NCBI GenBank assembly: GCA_965218715.1
Contig: CBDCLY010000015.1
Span: 1 to 64,000, forward strand
DNA: 64,000 nucleotides
Reading direction: 5' to 3'
From: CBDCLY01 sp965218715
Lineage (GTDB): Bacteria > Bacteroidota > Bacteroidia > Flavobacteriales_E > Vicingaceae
Shown: positions 53,108-62,132 of the stretch, in pieces
How positions within the stretch are numbered: position 1 is the first letter of the stretch
Layout: every line of letters begins with the position of its first letter
Made by a program: the position numbers and the translations under genes
Notes under the pieces: model-generated
What the model was told of the DNA's origin: nothing
What the model saw: only the letters and a program-made list of their open reading frames with translations
Database searches by the model: none

Positions 53108-53437
53108 TTAATGAAGTTTTTGTCCGTTCGCTACCTTCCGATCTGGTTTAGCCAGGAAGATGTCGCCATTGGCATCTGCTAAACCTAAAACCAGACATTG
53201 AGAGAAAAAATTTGCAATTTGCTTCGGCGGAAAGTTGGTGACTGCCAAGATCTGTTTGCCTGTTAAATTTGCTTTGCTGTAGTGTTTGGTGATTTGTGCT
53301 GAAGATTGAAGGATGCCCTTTTCGCCAAAATCGATTTTTAGTTTCCAGGCAGGTTTTCTTGCTTCAGGAAAATCGTTTACCTCGATGATGGTTCCAGCTT
53401 GGATGTCTACTTTTTCAAAATCTTCCCAAGAGATCAT
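53108..53437 (-). CDS. csaA: CsaA-type tRNA-binding protein
   Basis: 109 residues, the normal CsaA length. The OB-fold starts EKVDIQAGTIIEVNDFPEAR and includes KLKIDFGEKGILQSSAQIT, FPPKQIANFFSQCLVLGL and the C-terminal KVANGQKLH. CsaA binds tRNA and has chaperone-like activity in Bacillus; the family is homologous to the C terminus of methionyl-tRNA synthetase. Its stop directly abuts the MBL-fold gene and its start overlaps the DinB gene by one base. Confidence 0.92.
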   Translation of the reverse strand: MISWEDFEKVDIQAGTIIEVNDFPEARKPAWKLKIDFGEKGILQSSAQITKHYSKANLTGKQILAVTNFPPKQIANFFSQCLVLGLADANGDIFLAKPDRKVANGQKLH

Positions 53438-53937
53438 TATAAATACCTTTCGTTCATGATTTTATGATGGTGCATTTCATGGCCCAAGATGATGCTTCTA
53501 AATTGAACCACTTTCAAGGGCAAGCCATTGGCTTTTCCACCCATTTCTAGCATCTCTTCGCTGAAACTGGCAAATAAGGCGATGGTTGATTTTCTAAGGA
53601 TTTGGGCTTCTTCCAAGAGAGATTTCAAGCTGCGATTATTCCCTTTGGCTTGAATCACATAATCATCATGATCAAAACCAAGCAGGTCTTTTTGTTCTCC
53701 ACGGCTAAAGCTAAGCGCGCGGTAGGATAAAATGCGCTCGGTATCCATGAGGTGTTGCACCAAATCTTTGATGCTCCATTTTCCTTCGGCATAAGAAGTA
53801 TTGGCTTGTTCTTCAGAAACCATGGCCAGTGATTTATACAATTCTTGTTGCGACCAAGCCAATAGTTCCAATTGATCTCCTTCGGGAATCAATTCTACAT
53901 AGGACTTAAAAAATGAGGGAAAACCTGCTGAATTCAT
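53437..53937 (-). CDS. DinB-family protein
   Basis: 166 residues. Four-helix DinB_2 fold with SIKDLVQHLMDTERILSYRA (His in helix 2) near residue 50 and a C-terminal GHEMHHHKIMNERYL that contains the remaining metal-binding His pair. Also present is SRGEQKDLLGFDHDDYV. The function is probably hydrolytic or thiol-transferring. It overlaps csaA by one base and heads this three-gene unit. A second, unrelated DinB protein is at 42105. Confidence 0.87.
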   Translation of the reverse strand: MNSAGFPSFFKSYVELIPEGDQLELLAWSQQELYKSLAMVSEEQANTSYAEGKWSIKDLVQHLMDTERILSYRALSFSRGEQKDLLGFDHDDYVIQAKGNNRSLKSLLEEAQILRKSTIALFASFSEEMLEMGGKANGLPLKVVQFRSIILGHEMHHHKIMNERYL

Positions 53938-53995
53938 CTTCTATTTTTTGTTTTCTAAAATACGAAGAATTAAGGCCAGTAGGTGATGGTTAGGT

Positions 53996-55217
53996 TTAAT
54001 AAAACCTAAGAAACAAATAAACAATGCTAAAGCCGAAAAGGAAGATGAGTCCAGCATAAGATAATAGGTGAAAGCCCTTAGACAATTGGGGTTTCACCTT
54101 TTCGCTTTTCATTAAGGTGACGTATATCAAAAGCGCCAATAAAGGAGCAAGCAGAAAGGAAACGATCGTTACAAAGTCGATGAGTTGTTTCATGCTAGCT
54201 GCTGCGAAAAAGAGGATTGCACATGATCCTAATACCAATACCAGACAAAGCAGCTGATATACTTTCTGTTCTTTATCCTTTATTTCTGGCCTTTGCAATG
54301 CAATGGCCTTGCTAAGGATGCGAGGATAAGCATCTAAAACAGTTAATGTAGTGCTGAACATGGTGGTGAATGCAGCAATGGCCACAACGGGAAAGGCCCA
54401 ATCTCCAAGTGATTTAGTATACAAGTGAATCAATTGCTGAGAAAATTGAACTCCACTGGAAGAAAGCTGTTCACCTGATTGAAACAACAAAATTGCTCCC
54501 AACAATACAAAGGCAATTGCTAGAATGGCCGTTCCCCAGTATCCTAAATTGAAATCGAAACGGCTGTCCTTTTCCTTTTGATTGCTTTTATCCAGCAGAC
54601 TCCATTCGGAGTGCCAAAGAGCAATATCTAGGGGCGCAGGCATCCAACCCATTAATGCGATAAGGAAAAAGAGATCCAATTCATTAGAAAAGGAAAAATT
54701 GATGTTTGTAAAAATCTTGCTGTCCAGTTGTGGCAAAGAAGCCAATAAACTAAATAAAGTAGAAAGAGCTAAAAGGGCAATGACCCATTTCATGGTTTGT
54801 GATAGGCGTTCGTATTTGCCTAAATACAACATTCCAAAACAAGTGAATTGAATCAACAGCGCCAATATCCACAAATCATATTCCCAAGAAAACAAGACGG
54901 CACAAACACTGGCGCAAATTAAGGCCACAGCTGCTTGTACAATGAACATGGAACTGACAGTAATGAAATAAAACAAGCCCATTGCCCAAGGGCCCAATTG
55001 AAAAAAGCCCTCTAAAAGAGAGCGTTTATTGATGGTAGCATACAATGGCCCAGCCTTGAAAAAAGGGTATTTCAATACATTGGCCAGTACAACCGCCAGA
55101 ATTAAAAAAGCGCCATACCCTGCACCAGCTCTGGTCGACTGAACCAAATGAGATACACCCACAGCTGCACCGGCATACAATAATCCCGGGCCTAGATTTT
55201 TTAAAGAAGCGATTCAA
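53996..55217 (-). pseudogene. Nramp-family transporter relative, one frameshift near the N terminus
   Basis: About 406 residues with ~11 membrane helices. The main frame reaches only to a TTG at 55180 (YAGAAVGVSHLVQSTRAG), which would cut into helix 1. A TTG-started frame at 55217 gives MNRFFKK; removing one base from the A6/T6 run at 55197-55202 joins them as RFFKNLGPGLLYAGAAVGVS, the normal N terminus. The metal-site motifs of Nramp (DPGN in helix 1, MPH in helix 6) are replaced by AVGVSH-like and WMPAPLD sequences, so canonical Mn/Fe transport is doubtful. Monocistronic on the minus strand, next to a small coiled-coil gene. Confidence 0.65.
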
Positions 55218-55223
55218 AAATAA

Positions 55224-55493
55224 TTAGGAAACCTTCCCAACCTTTTTGGTGTACTCTGTAATTCCTTTGTCAAATTCTGATTTCAATCCTTCGAAATGAG
55301 CCTTTACCTCTGCCCTAGAACCTCTATTAGGATAAGCACAAACCTTATTCAATGATTCGAAACGTTGTTCGATGATCTTATCGATTAGTCCGTCCATCTT
55401 GGCATCTCCGTTCAAAGATTCGATGAATGCGTCTTCAATTAAGAGGTTGCTTGATTGCTTTATGGATTTCTTTAATTTTCTTCTGCTTGCCAT
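55224..55493 (-). CDS. unknown small helical protein
   Basis: 89 residues from ATG 55493; an in-frame ATG 36 bases further up is less likely because MASRRKLKKSIK resembles a normal basic N terminus. Predicted mostly helical with charged residues (FDKGITEYTKKVGKV at the end). No signal peptide or motif. The family is common in Bacteroidota as a short conserved protein of unknown function, as far as I recall. It precedes the Nramp relative by 6 bases, so the two may share a transcript. Confidence 0.6.
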   Translation of the reverse strand: MASRRKLKKSIKQSSNLLIEDAFIESLNGDAKMDGLIDKIIEQRFESLNKVCAYPNRGSRAEVKAHFEGLKSEFDKGITEYTKKVGKVS

Positions 55494-55551
55494 TATTTTT
55501 TTTCTAAAAATAAGATAATTGAATCGCATTAAAAACTTGCTCGGCTATCCT

Positions 55552-55559
55552 TACTTTTG
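55552..55559 (+). promoter_or_regulatory. -7 promoter box for the exonuclease gene
   Basis: TACTTTTG matches TAnnTTTG exactly and lies 11 bases before the GTG start. No TTG at the proper -33 distance was found. Confidence 0.4.
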
Positions 55560-55570
55560 AGCCCGATATT

Positions 55571-56104
55571 GTGTATTCAATTATAGACATAGAAGCCACA
55601 GGTGGCAATTCCAAAATTGGAAGGATTACAGAAATTGCTGTTTACAAATTTGATGGAAAAGAGATTGTCGAGGAATTCAACTCACTAATCAATCCTGAAA
55701 TGTCTATTCCTCCCTACGTGCAAGGTCTAACGGGGATAACGAACAAAATGGCCAGAAAGGCTCCAAAGTTTTTCGAGATTGCTAAAGATTTATATGCCAT
55801 TTTAGACAATTCTTGTATTGTAGCACACAATGTGAAGTTTGATTATAGCTTCATCCAGATGGAATATCAATCTTTGGGCTTTGAGTTTAAAGCACCACGA
55901 CTTTGCACTTTGGAGTTAAGTCAATTGCTATTGCCTGGGCATGAATCCTATGGACTAGGTAAATTGTGTAAAAGTTTAGACATTCAAATTACAGATAGAC
56001 ATCGAGCTACAGGTGATGCAAAAGCAACTGTGGAGTTATTTAAACTATTGATGGAAGCAGATACTGAAAATTTGCTCAGCAGGAAAAGAAGGAAAAGTGG
56101 ATGA
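55571..56104 (+). CDS. DEDD-type 3'-5' exonuclease (DnaQ-like)
   Basis: 177 residues with GTG start. Motif I is SIIDIEATGGNS (D-x-E), motif II IVAHNVKFDYSF (Asn-x3-Asp), and motif III HRATGDAKATVELF (His-x4-Asp), so the DEDDh active site is complete. In many Bacteroidota the same exonuclease is fused to a GIY-YIG (UvrC-like) domain, giving ~460 residues; here the C-terminal domain is absent. It could be a proofreading or RNA-processing nuclease. It overlaps the following 42-residue gene by ATGA. Confidence 0.88.
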   Translation: MYSIIDIEATGGNSKIGRITEIAVYKFDGKEIVEEFNSLINPEMSIPPYVQGLTGITNKMARKAPKFFEIAKDLYAILDNSCIVAHNVKFDYSFIQMEYQSLGFEFKAPRLCTLELSQLLLPGHESYGLGKLCKSLDIQITDRHRATGDAKATVELFKLLMEADTENLLSRKRRKSG

Positions 56105-56229
56105 AGAATCAATCCGCAATTGTAAAATGGCTCAGAAAGATTGGCTGGTTAGGTATACTATTCTTTCTAACCAAAGGAATCCTTTGGATCTTGGTCTTTT
56201 GCGGGGTCTTGAGTTTAAGTGATTGTTAA
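56101..56229 (+). CDS. 42-residue membrane microprotein
   Basis: ATG at 56101 overlaps the exonuclease stop by 4 bases. The product is MKNQSAIVKWLRKIGWLG followed by ILFFLTKGILWILVFCGV and a short polar end (LSLSDC): a single membrane helix with a positively charged, Trp-rich start. Too short for family assignment, but the translational coupling and a clean single-helix design support expression. I recall similarly short proteins after this exonuclease in related genomes, though I cannot check. It ends two bases before the convergent T9SS gene. Confidence 0.55.
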   Translation: MKNQSAIVKWLRKIGWLGILFFLTKGILWILVFCGVLSLSDC

Positions 56230-56230
56230 A

Positions 56231-58579
56231 CTACTGCTTAATCACCGTCTTCAATAAATGAGTCTTATCATTTGCTTGAATCTGAACAAAATAGATACCG
56301 GCATTCAGCTCAGAACTGTTAATTTCTAGGCGTTTACCATTCAAGTTAAGTTCTTTCACCAATTGCATTGAAGAATTATAAATTCTAATCTGTCCGTTTT
56401 CTACTTTTTCTTCCAATTGAACAATCAATTGCTCATTGAAAGGATTAGGATAAACTTTAAAACCTTCATTTTCTTCCTTGCTTTCTAGTCCAACAAAGGG
56501 TCTTCCTTCGCTAATAAAAAATTGATCCATTGCAGCTTCAACGATATGATCTGGAGCAAAATCTTCTGCTACCAATCTCAGTTTTTCGAAATTAGCTATT
56601 TGTTGAACATCGGATAATCGATAGGACATGAACGACCATTGTGAAGTTCCATTGCTTCTGATGGTATCCCAAGTAACAAGGTTTCCATTCTTATCTTCAC
56701 CTTGAATCAATAAATAATCATTCACCATGTTTCCACCATTGTAGAACCATGCATAAAAATTAATGTATGGATCGATATAGGAACTCAAATCCATTGCAGG
56801 AGAAATCAAAGAAGATTTTCCATCAACATCTCCCAAGTGAGTGGAAGCAATGCTACCTGTATAATAGGCCATATTTCCACAATCTGTGTGATCTGATGCT
56901 GGATTGGATTGATTGCCATTGTGAATGGATCCAACTGGAACTCCTCTTACCCACAATTCATTTTGAGAATTTGCAGATTTGGACCAGCCAAAGTCCAATT
57001 CAAAATTATCTTGATAAGCTTCTTGTAAAACGATGCTTTTTGAGGTAGTCTGACAATCATAATCAATAGAATCTGTGCAGATGTATGCATGACCCCAAAC
57101 ACCAAAATCAAGCGTATATTTTCCAAATGGAATTTCAGTAAAGTTCACATTTCCAGTGGAATCAGAAACCCCAATATAAGTAGAGTCGGTATTTTTTGCA
57201 GATATTTCTACATTAGGTATATCTACTCCAAGTGGGTCTTTGAAATTAATTACCAAACCATTGATGTTTTGTATCATTTTAACATCTAAGTTGGTCACAA
57301 CGCCAGGGCTAAGCAAGACACTATCAATTACTCTTGTCCCAAAACCAGCACGAGTTACCTGAACTCGATAATACCCAGAAAAAGCGTAACCTGTTTTGTA
57401 ATCTCCAAATAGATTAGCCGTTTCGTTAGCTGGTGTATTTAAAATTTGAATTTTAGCTTGAGGAATGGCAACTCCAGAGCAATTGGTGATTCTTCCTTCT
57501 AAATAGGAAGCTCTTTTGTACTTTGGACGAACCACATAAAGTCCATTCTCCATATCAGATAAAATCAACAAGCCAGAATTAAAGTAAGGATAGGCTCCCC
57601 AGTTTCCATTAAAAGTTCCACCGCTATAGGCAGGAGAAGTATCAAAATGGCCAATTTCAATGAGGTTGCTTGGTCTTTTGGCATCTACAATGGATACGCC
57701 TAAAGTATAATAGGATGTAACTAGGTAATCATTTAAAACATGGGTGTTGTGCGGAATGATGCCTGTCGAATTCTGCGACCTCATTCTGTCTTTTTGGAAT
57801 ATGTTATTGGGGTCAGAAATATCGTAAGCACCTACATAACCTCCAACAACTTCATCGGTAGTGAAAATGTGTGTTCCATCATCGGAAAGCCAAGCATTGT
57901 GAGTAAAATTACTTGGGGTAGTTGTAGACCCAATGATTTGAGGACTTGTTTTGTCAGAAACGTCAATTATTACCATTAAGCCGTCATAAACTGCACTTCC
58001 ATACAAGGTATCACCTCTAGCGTAACCATCGTGTAAATACAGGCTATCAAAATAGCCTAACTCAATTGGTTGCCCTGGGGTAGTGGCCAAATCCAACATG
58101 ATGGTTCCAAAAGAACCTGTAGAATTATTGGTACCAAATAAATACCCTACTCCATTCTCATCTACGAAAATATTGTGAGCTGAATTAACAGCAAAATTGT
58201 TTCCAGTAAAACTGGTAACTCCAGAAACGCTATCTGGCAGAGTGCTTAGATCGTAAATGGCCAATCCGCCTGAAGACTCATTGGTTACATAGGCAAAATC
58301 ACCCCAAGTTTTGATGTCTCTCCAAACAGAATAAGTGGTATTTTCATTGAATACCTCAACTAAATTATTGGTGTCGGCTAAACTCACAACTGACAATCCC
58401 GTTCTAGTTCCTACCAAGGCATATTCAGTTCCATTGGCATCCGTATACCCCCAAATATCATTGAAGGAAATCGTGCTTGGATAAGTAAAGTGGGCTACAG
58501 AATCTATCTGTAATTGAGCGAAAAGACTACTTGAGCCTAATAGGCAAATAGCGAAGAAAACTTGAATTCGATTGAGCAT
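56231..58579 (-). CDS. choice-of-anchor B family protein with T9SS sorting domain
   Basis: 782 residues from ATG 58579, chosen because a signal peptide (VFFAICLLGSSSLFAQ) begins there. Residues ~30-360 form LVIVD-type beta-propeller repeats (GTRTGLSVVSL, GGLAIYDLST, DGLMVIIDVS, GGYVGAYDIS, LGVSIVDAKR, NGLYVVRPK), the choice-of-anchor B signature. A carboxypeptidase-like module follows (GRITNCSGVAIPQAKIQIL), then a second with NGLVINFKDPLGVDIPN, a galactose-binding-like region, and finally the type IX sorting domain (KVYPNPFNEQLIVQL to the end). Exported and fixed to or released from the surface; substrate unknown. Convergent with the microprotein. Confidence 0.88.
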   Translation of the reverse strand: MLNRIQVFFAICLLGSSSLFAQLQIDSVAHFTYPSTISFNDIWGYTDANGTEYALVGTRTGLSVVSLADTNNLVEVFNENTTYSVWRDIKTWGDFAYVTNESSGGLAIYDLSTLPDSVSGVTSFTGNNFAVNSAHNIFVDENGVGYLFGTNNSTGSFGTIMLDLATTPGQPIELGYFDSLYLHDGYARGDTLYGSAVYDGLMVIIDVSDKTSPQIIGSTTTPSNFTHNAWLSDDGTHIFTTDEVVGGYVGAYDISDPNNIFQKDRMRSQNSTGIIPHNTHVLNDYLVTSYYTLGVSIVDAKRPSNLIEIGHFDTSPAYSGGTFNGNWGAYPYFNSGLLILSDMENGLYVVRPKYKRASYLEGRITNCSGVAIPQAKIQILNTPANETANLFGDYKTGYAFSGYYRVQVTRAGFGTRVIDSVLLSPGVVTNLDVKMIQNINGLVINFKDPLGVDIPNVEISAKNTDSTYIGVSDSTGNVNFTEIPFGKYTLDFGVWGHAYICTDSIDYDCQTTSKSIVLQEAYQDNFELDFGWSKSANSQNELWVRGVPVGSIHNGNQSNPASDHTDCGNMAYYTGSIASTHLGDVDGKSSLISPAMDLSSYIDPYINFYAWFYNGGNMVNDYLLIQGEDKNGNLVTWDTIRSNGTSQWSFMSYRLSDVQQIANFEKLRLVAEDFAPDHIVEAAMDQFFISEGRPFVGLESKEENEGFKVYPNPFNEQLIVQLEEKVENGQIRIYNSSMQLVKELNLNGKRLEINSSELNAGIYFVQIQANDKTHLLKTVIKQ

Positions 58580-58623
58580 AGTAATTTTAATTAGCGTAAA
58601 GTTACACAATGCTTATTCAAGAA

Positions 58624-59400
58624 TTAGAAGAAGTACGACAGATTGATGTTTAAGTTAGGATTGACATCAAAATCTGTGCTATTGGATTGATCATCGCTTT
58701 TTACAACCGTTGTTGTAGTGCTTCCATTTGCTGGATCATTTACTAAATTATTTGTGCTTGCTCCACCAACACTAGCGTAATTTAGTTTGAGGGCAATCTC
58801 TGTTCCTAAACTCAATCGTTGGGCTATGAAATAATTGAATCCTCCTCCAATTTGCAATCCAAAGGCAATTCCACCATCTTCTTTAATGGTTCTGCTAACT
58901 CTATCTGTTCCGGCACTGTTGATGGTTCTAGTTTCTGTATCAATGTTTGTTTTTCCAATAAAACTCAAATCCATTTGTGTAAACAAATAAGGGTCTAAAC
59001 GATTGGTTCCCATCAAATGCTTTTCTATTCCACCAGAAACATTTAAGATGTAATTGTTGTAGGTAGAGTCTCTTTCAACAAGACTAGTTCCTGCGCTATC
59101 TGCTCTTTCTCTTTTAAAACCATTGAAATCGAAACCGAATCCCAATCGAAGCGCCAAATCATCTTCTAGATAGTAGCGAACAAACAATTGATTCTGACCA
59201 TAATTGTTTTGAGGAGCATCTAATTTTATGTTGTCTAAAATTCCATCAATAGAAATGCTCACTCCAATGGAGCCACTTTTGGGAAGCAAAGGACTAGATT
59301 GATATTCTTGCTTTTCTTCACCTTCTTGAGCAGTTCCAAGTACAGAACATCCTAAAAATAAAAGTAAAACTGAAGTGATTTTGATCGTAGACTTTAACAT
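58624..59400 (-). CDS. outer-membrane beta-barrel protein
   Basis: 258 residues. Signal peptide with SVLLLFLGCSVLGTAQ, then an OmpA/porin-like small barrel: repeated amphipathic strands such as LFVRYYLEDDLALRLGFGFD, LQIGGGFNYFIAQRLSLGTE and the terminal NLNINLSYFF with C-terminal Phe. Loops are Asp/Asn/Thr-rich. Predicted eight strands. No channel or receptor role can be assigned. It lies 44 bases downstream of the choice-of-anchor B start on the same strand and may be its transcript partner. Confidence 0.75.
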   Translation of the reverse strand: MLKSTIKITSVLLLFLGCSVLGTAQEGEEKQEYQSSPLLPKSGSIGVSISIDGILDNIKLDAPQNNYGQNQLFVRYYLEDDLALRLGFGFDFNGFKRERADSAGTSLVERDSTYNNYILNVSGGIEKHLMGTNRLDPYLFTQMDLSFIGKTNIDTETRTINSAGTDRVSRTIKEDGGIAFGLQIGGGFNYFIAQRLSLGTEIALKLNYASVGGASTNNLVNDPANGSTTTTVVKSDDQSNSTDFDVNPNLNINLSYFF

Positions 59401-59455
59401 GATATTCGCTTTAATTTAGATAAGGCAAATAACCAGAAACTTTTATAGATATTGC

Positions 59456-60103
59456 TTAACTGGAGAAAGATTTATCTTTCAACATGGGAACAAAACTAAA
59501 ATCTCCAAATTTCTCTTCTTTAAATTCTTCTTCGGAAAGTCTTGTAATTCTTAGCATTTGCTGACCAGCATCTCCTCCTACTGGAATAACCAATACACCG
59601 CCAATTTTTAACTGCGACTTTAAATCTTCGGGTATGTATGGTGCGGCTGCAGTAATGATGATTTTATCAAAAGGAGCATAAGTAGGCAATCCTTTATAAC
59701 CATCACCAAAGAATACCTTTGCTTGATAATTCAATCTTTCCAATAAGGCTTTTGAATTCCTATGCAATGAACGATGTCTTTCAATGCTGAACACCTTTGC
59801 CCCTAGCTCTACCAAGACGCAAGTTTGATAACCGCTACCTGTTCCTATTTCCAAGACCTTATCCTTAGGATTTACATTCAATAACTCAGATTGAAAGGCC
59901 ACGGTAAAAGGCTGGGAAATGGTTTGGTCAGAACCAATTGGGAATGCTTTATCTTGATACGCAAAGTTCACAAAGGCATTGTCCATAAATAGATGCCTAG
60001 GAATGGCATCAATTGCTGCCAATACTTTAGCAGATTGTATTCCTTTCTCTTGCAAAACAGCAATCAGCTTCTTTCTTAAACCTTTGTGTTTGTATGTATC
60101 CAT
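59456..60103 (-). CDS. pcm: protein-L-isoaspartate O-methyltransferase
   Basis: 215 residues, full length. SAM-binding motif I is VLEIGTGSGYQTCVLVELG near residue 82, the substrate loop is GSDQTISQPFTVAFQ, post-I is VFSIERHRSL, and motif II/III include DKIIITAAAPYIPE and GGVLVIPVGG. It repairs L-isoaspartyl residues in aged proteins. The gene is single, with the convergent or divergent neighbours on either side unrelated. Confidence 0.95.
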   Translation of the reverse strand: MDTYKHKGLRKKLIAVLQEKGIQSAKVLAAIDAIPRHLFMDNAFVNFAYQDKAFPIGSDQTISQPFTVAFQSELLNVNPKDKVLEIGTGSGYQTCVLVELGAKVFSIERHRSLHRNSKALLERLNYQAKVFFGDGYKGLPTYAPFDKIIITAAAPYIPEDLKSQLKIGGVLVIPVGGDAGQQMLRITRLSEEEFKEEKFGDFSFVPMLKDKSFSS

Positions 60104-60243
60104 CCAGACTTCAAATGAAATTAAATTAATCCTTTATTCTAAACTTTCTTCCATTTGCTTTTCAAGATTGAATTGTTGACAATCCACCATATTTTTTATC
60201 AAGTGTTATTGACGATTAACTTACTTTGTTAAAAATTTAGACT

Positions 60244-61239
60244 ATGTTAAAAATTGGTGTACTTGGAGCAGGCCATCTTGGGAAGATTCACATTCGCTTA
60301 ATAAAGGAAATAAAAGAGTTTGAATTGTTGGGTTTTTATGATCCTAATGAAGAACAAGCAGAGTTGGTGGCTAAAGAATTTGACATTCCATATTTCTCAA
60401 GCATTGATGAGTTGATTGATGCAGTAGATGCTGTTGACATAGTTACCCCTACCTTATCGCATTTTGATTGTGCTGTAAAATCCTTAAGACAATCGAAACA
60501 CATCTTTATTGAAAAACCAATCACCAATACGGTAGATGAAGCTAGACAATTGATCCAATTAGCTGAAGAAGCCAATGTTAAAGTGCAAGTGGGACATGTT
60601 GAGCGATTCAATCCAGCATTCATTGCAAGCCAGGGAATCGTCAACAATCCCATGTTCATTGAAGCTCATCGCTTGGCCCAATTCAATCCGAGAGGAACTG
60701 ATGTTTCAGTTGTCTTAGATTTGATGATACACGATTTAGACATTATCCTAAGCCTAGTAAAAAGTAATGTTAGAAGAATTAGTGCATCTGGTGTTGCAGT
60801 GGTTTCTGACAACCCAGACATTGCCAATGCAAGAATAGAATTTGATAATGGTTGTGTTGCCAACTTAACAGCAAGCAGAATCTCTTTGAAAAACATGAGA
60901 AAAACAAGAATTTTTCAGAAAGATGCCTACATCTCCATCGATTTCTTAGAAAAAGAATCTGAAGTAGTAAGGTTAAGCACCGTTGAAGGAGAACCAGACC
61001 CTTTATCAGTAGTCATTGATTTAGGAGAAGGAAAAGGACAAAAAGAAATTTACTTCGAGAAGCCTGAAGTAAACTCTAACAATGCAATAAAAGAAGAATT
61101 AATTGCTTTCCAGCAAGCAATTGAAAATGATGAAACTCCTCCTGTAAGTATTCATGATGGCTATAATGCCTTGGATGTGGCACATAGAATAATAGAGAAA
61201 TTAGATATTATTCAAGAAAATTCCAGTTCGGTGCAATAA
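60244..61239 (+). CDS. Gfo/Idh/MocA family oxidoreductase
   Basis: 331 residues. N-terminal Rossmann motif IGVLGAGHLGKIHIRLIKE (GxGxxG), then the conserved family blocks VDIVTPTLSHF, FIEKPITNTVDEA (the EKP motif) and VGHVERFNPAF; the C-terminal domain begins DLMIHDLDIILSL (catalytic His-Asp). These NAD(P)-dependent sugar dehydrogenases act on nucleotide sugars or inositols. With a lipoprotein and a priming sugar transferase immediately downstream (each overlapping by 1-2 bases or closely spaced), it likely makes a precursor for a surface polysaccharide. Confidence 0.9.
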   Translation: MLKIGVLGAGHLGKIHIRLIKEIKEFELLGFYDPNEEQAELVAKEFDIPYFSSIDELIDAVDAVDIVTPTLSHFDCAVKSLRQSKHIFIEKPITNTVDEARQLIQLAEEANVKVQVGHVERFNPAFIASQGIVNNPMFIEAHRLAQFNPRGTDVSVVLDLMIHDLDIILSLVKSNVRRISASGVAVVSDNPDIANARIEFDNGCVANLTASRISLKNMRKTRIFQKDAYISIDFLEKESEVVRLSTVEGEPDPLSVVIDLGEGKGQKEIYFEKPEVNSNNAIKEELIAFQQAIENDETPPVSIHDGYNALDVAHRIIEKLDIIQENSSSVQ

Positions 61240-61280
61240 TGATACCTTTGCCAACGTTGCACGTGGCACTATCAAACTGT

Positions 61281-62132
61281 ATGAAACACATTTCTATTGG
61301 CATAATTGCACTATTGTGTTTGCTTTTCTCGTGTAAGCAAGATGACCTTGTGGCACCTGTCCCCGCTTTTTTAAAAATTGAAAACATCAATGTTAAACAA
61401 ACAGCCACTGTTCAAGGGAGTTTCAGAGATAACATTACAGATGCTTGGGTATTTGTTAATGATCAACTCATTGGCTCATTCGAATTGCCTACCATCATTC
61501 CAATTCAAAAGACTGGAGCAATCAACATAAAAATTAGAGGAGGAATTAACAATAGCGGGATGAGTAATGATCGAAAAATCTATCCATTCTATGATTTCTT
61601 CGAATTAGATACCGTAGTTAGCCCCGAAGAAGAAATAAACTTAACTCCTGTTGTACCTTATAGAACTATAGCGGTTTATGATCATCCTTGGTCGGGTGAG
61701 GATTTTGAAAGTGGAGTGAACTTCATTAAGAACAGCAATAGCCAAACTACTTTGGATAGAAATACAACTGATCAAGTTTATGAGGGCAATGCATCTGGAA
61801 TAGCAGAATTGGATTTCCATGAAACTTTCTTTGAAGTTTATACTCCACCATTTTCAGATATCCCCACCATTGGCACACCTGTTTACATGGAGATGGATTA
61901 TAAATGCAGTCATGATTTGGTAATTAGCATATATACCGACAATTTCAGCAGGCAAAATGGAGTCATCGTTCTTAGGCCAAAAGAAACTTGGAACAAGGTA
62001 TACATTGATTTTACCAATGTATTCTCTACCCTATCGCTTGCAAACAATTACAACATCGCCATTGGCATGCAAAAAGGCACCGATTCTAGAGGAGCTGTTC
62101 ATTTAGATAATGTTAAACTCATTCATTATTAA
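61281..62132 (+). CDS. unknown lipoprotein in the polysaccharide cluster
   Basis: 283 residues from ATG 61281; the longer reading from 61239 is rejected because the signal peptide ISIGIIALLCLLFSC (lipobox LFSC) begins here. No family recognised. An Ig-like N-terminal region (VKQTATVQGSFRDNITDAWV) is followed by a beta-sandwich ending with GTDSRGAVHLDNVKLIHY, similar in feel to carbohydrate-binding sandwich domains. One base overlap (TAATG-type) with the next gene. It may be a surface protein that binds the polysaccharide made by its neighbours. Confidence 0.65.
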   Translation: MKHISIGIIALLCLLFSCKQDDLVAPVPAFLKIENINVKQTATVQGSFRDNITDAWVFVNDQLIGSFELPTIIPIQKTGAINIKIRGGINNSGMSNDRKIYPFYDFFELDTVVSPEEEINLTPVVPYRTIAVYDHPWSGEDFESGVNFIKNSNSQTTLDRNTTDQVYEGNASGIAELDFHETFFEVYTPPFSDIPTIGTPVYMEMDYKCSHDLVISIYTDNFSRQNGVIVLRPKETWNKVYIDFTNVFSTLSLANNYNIAIGMQKGTDSRGAVHLDNVKLIHY

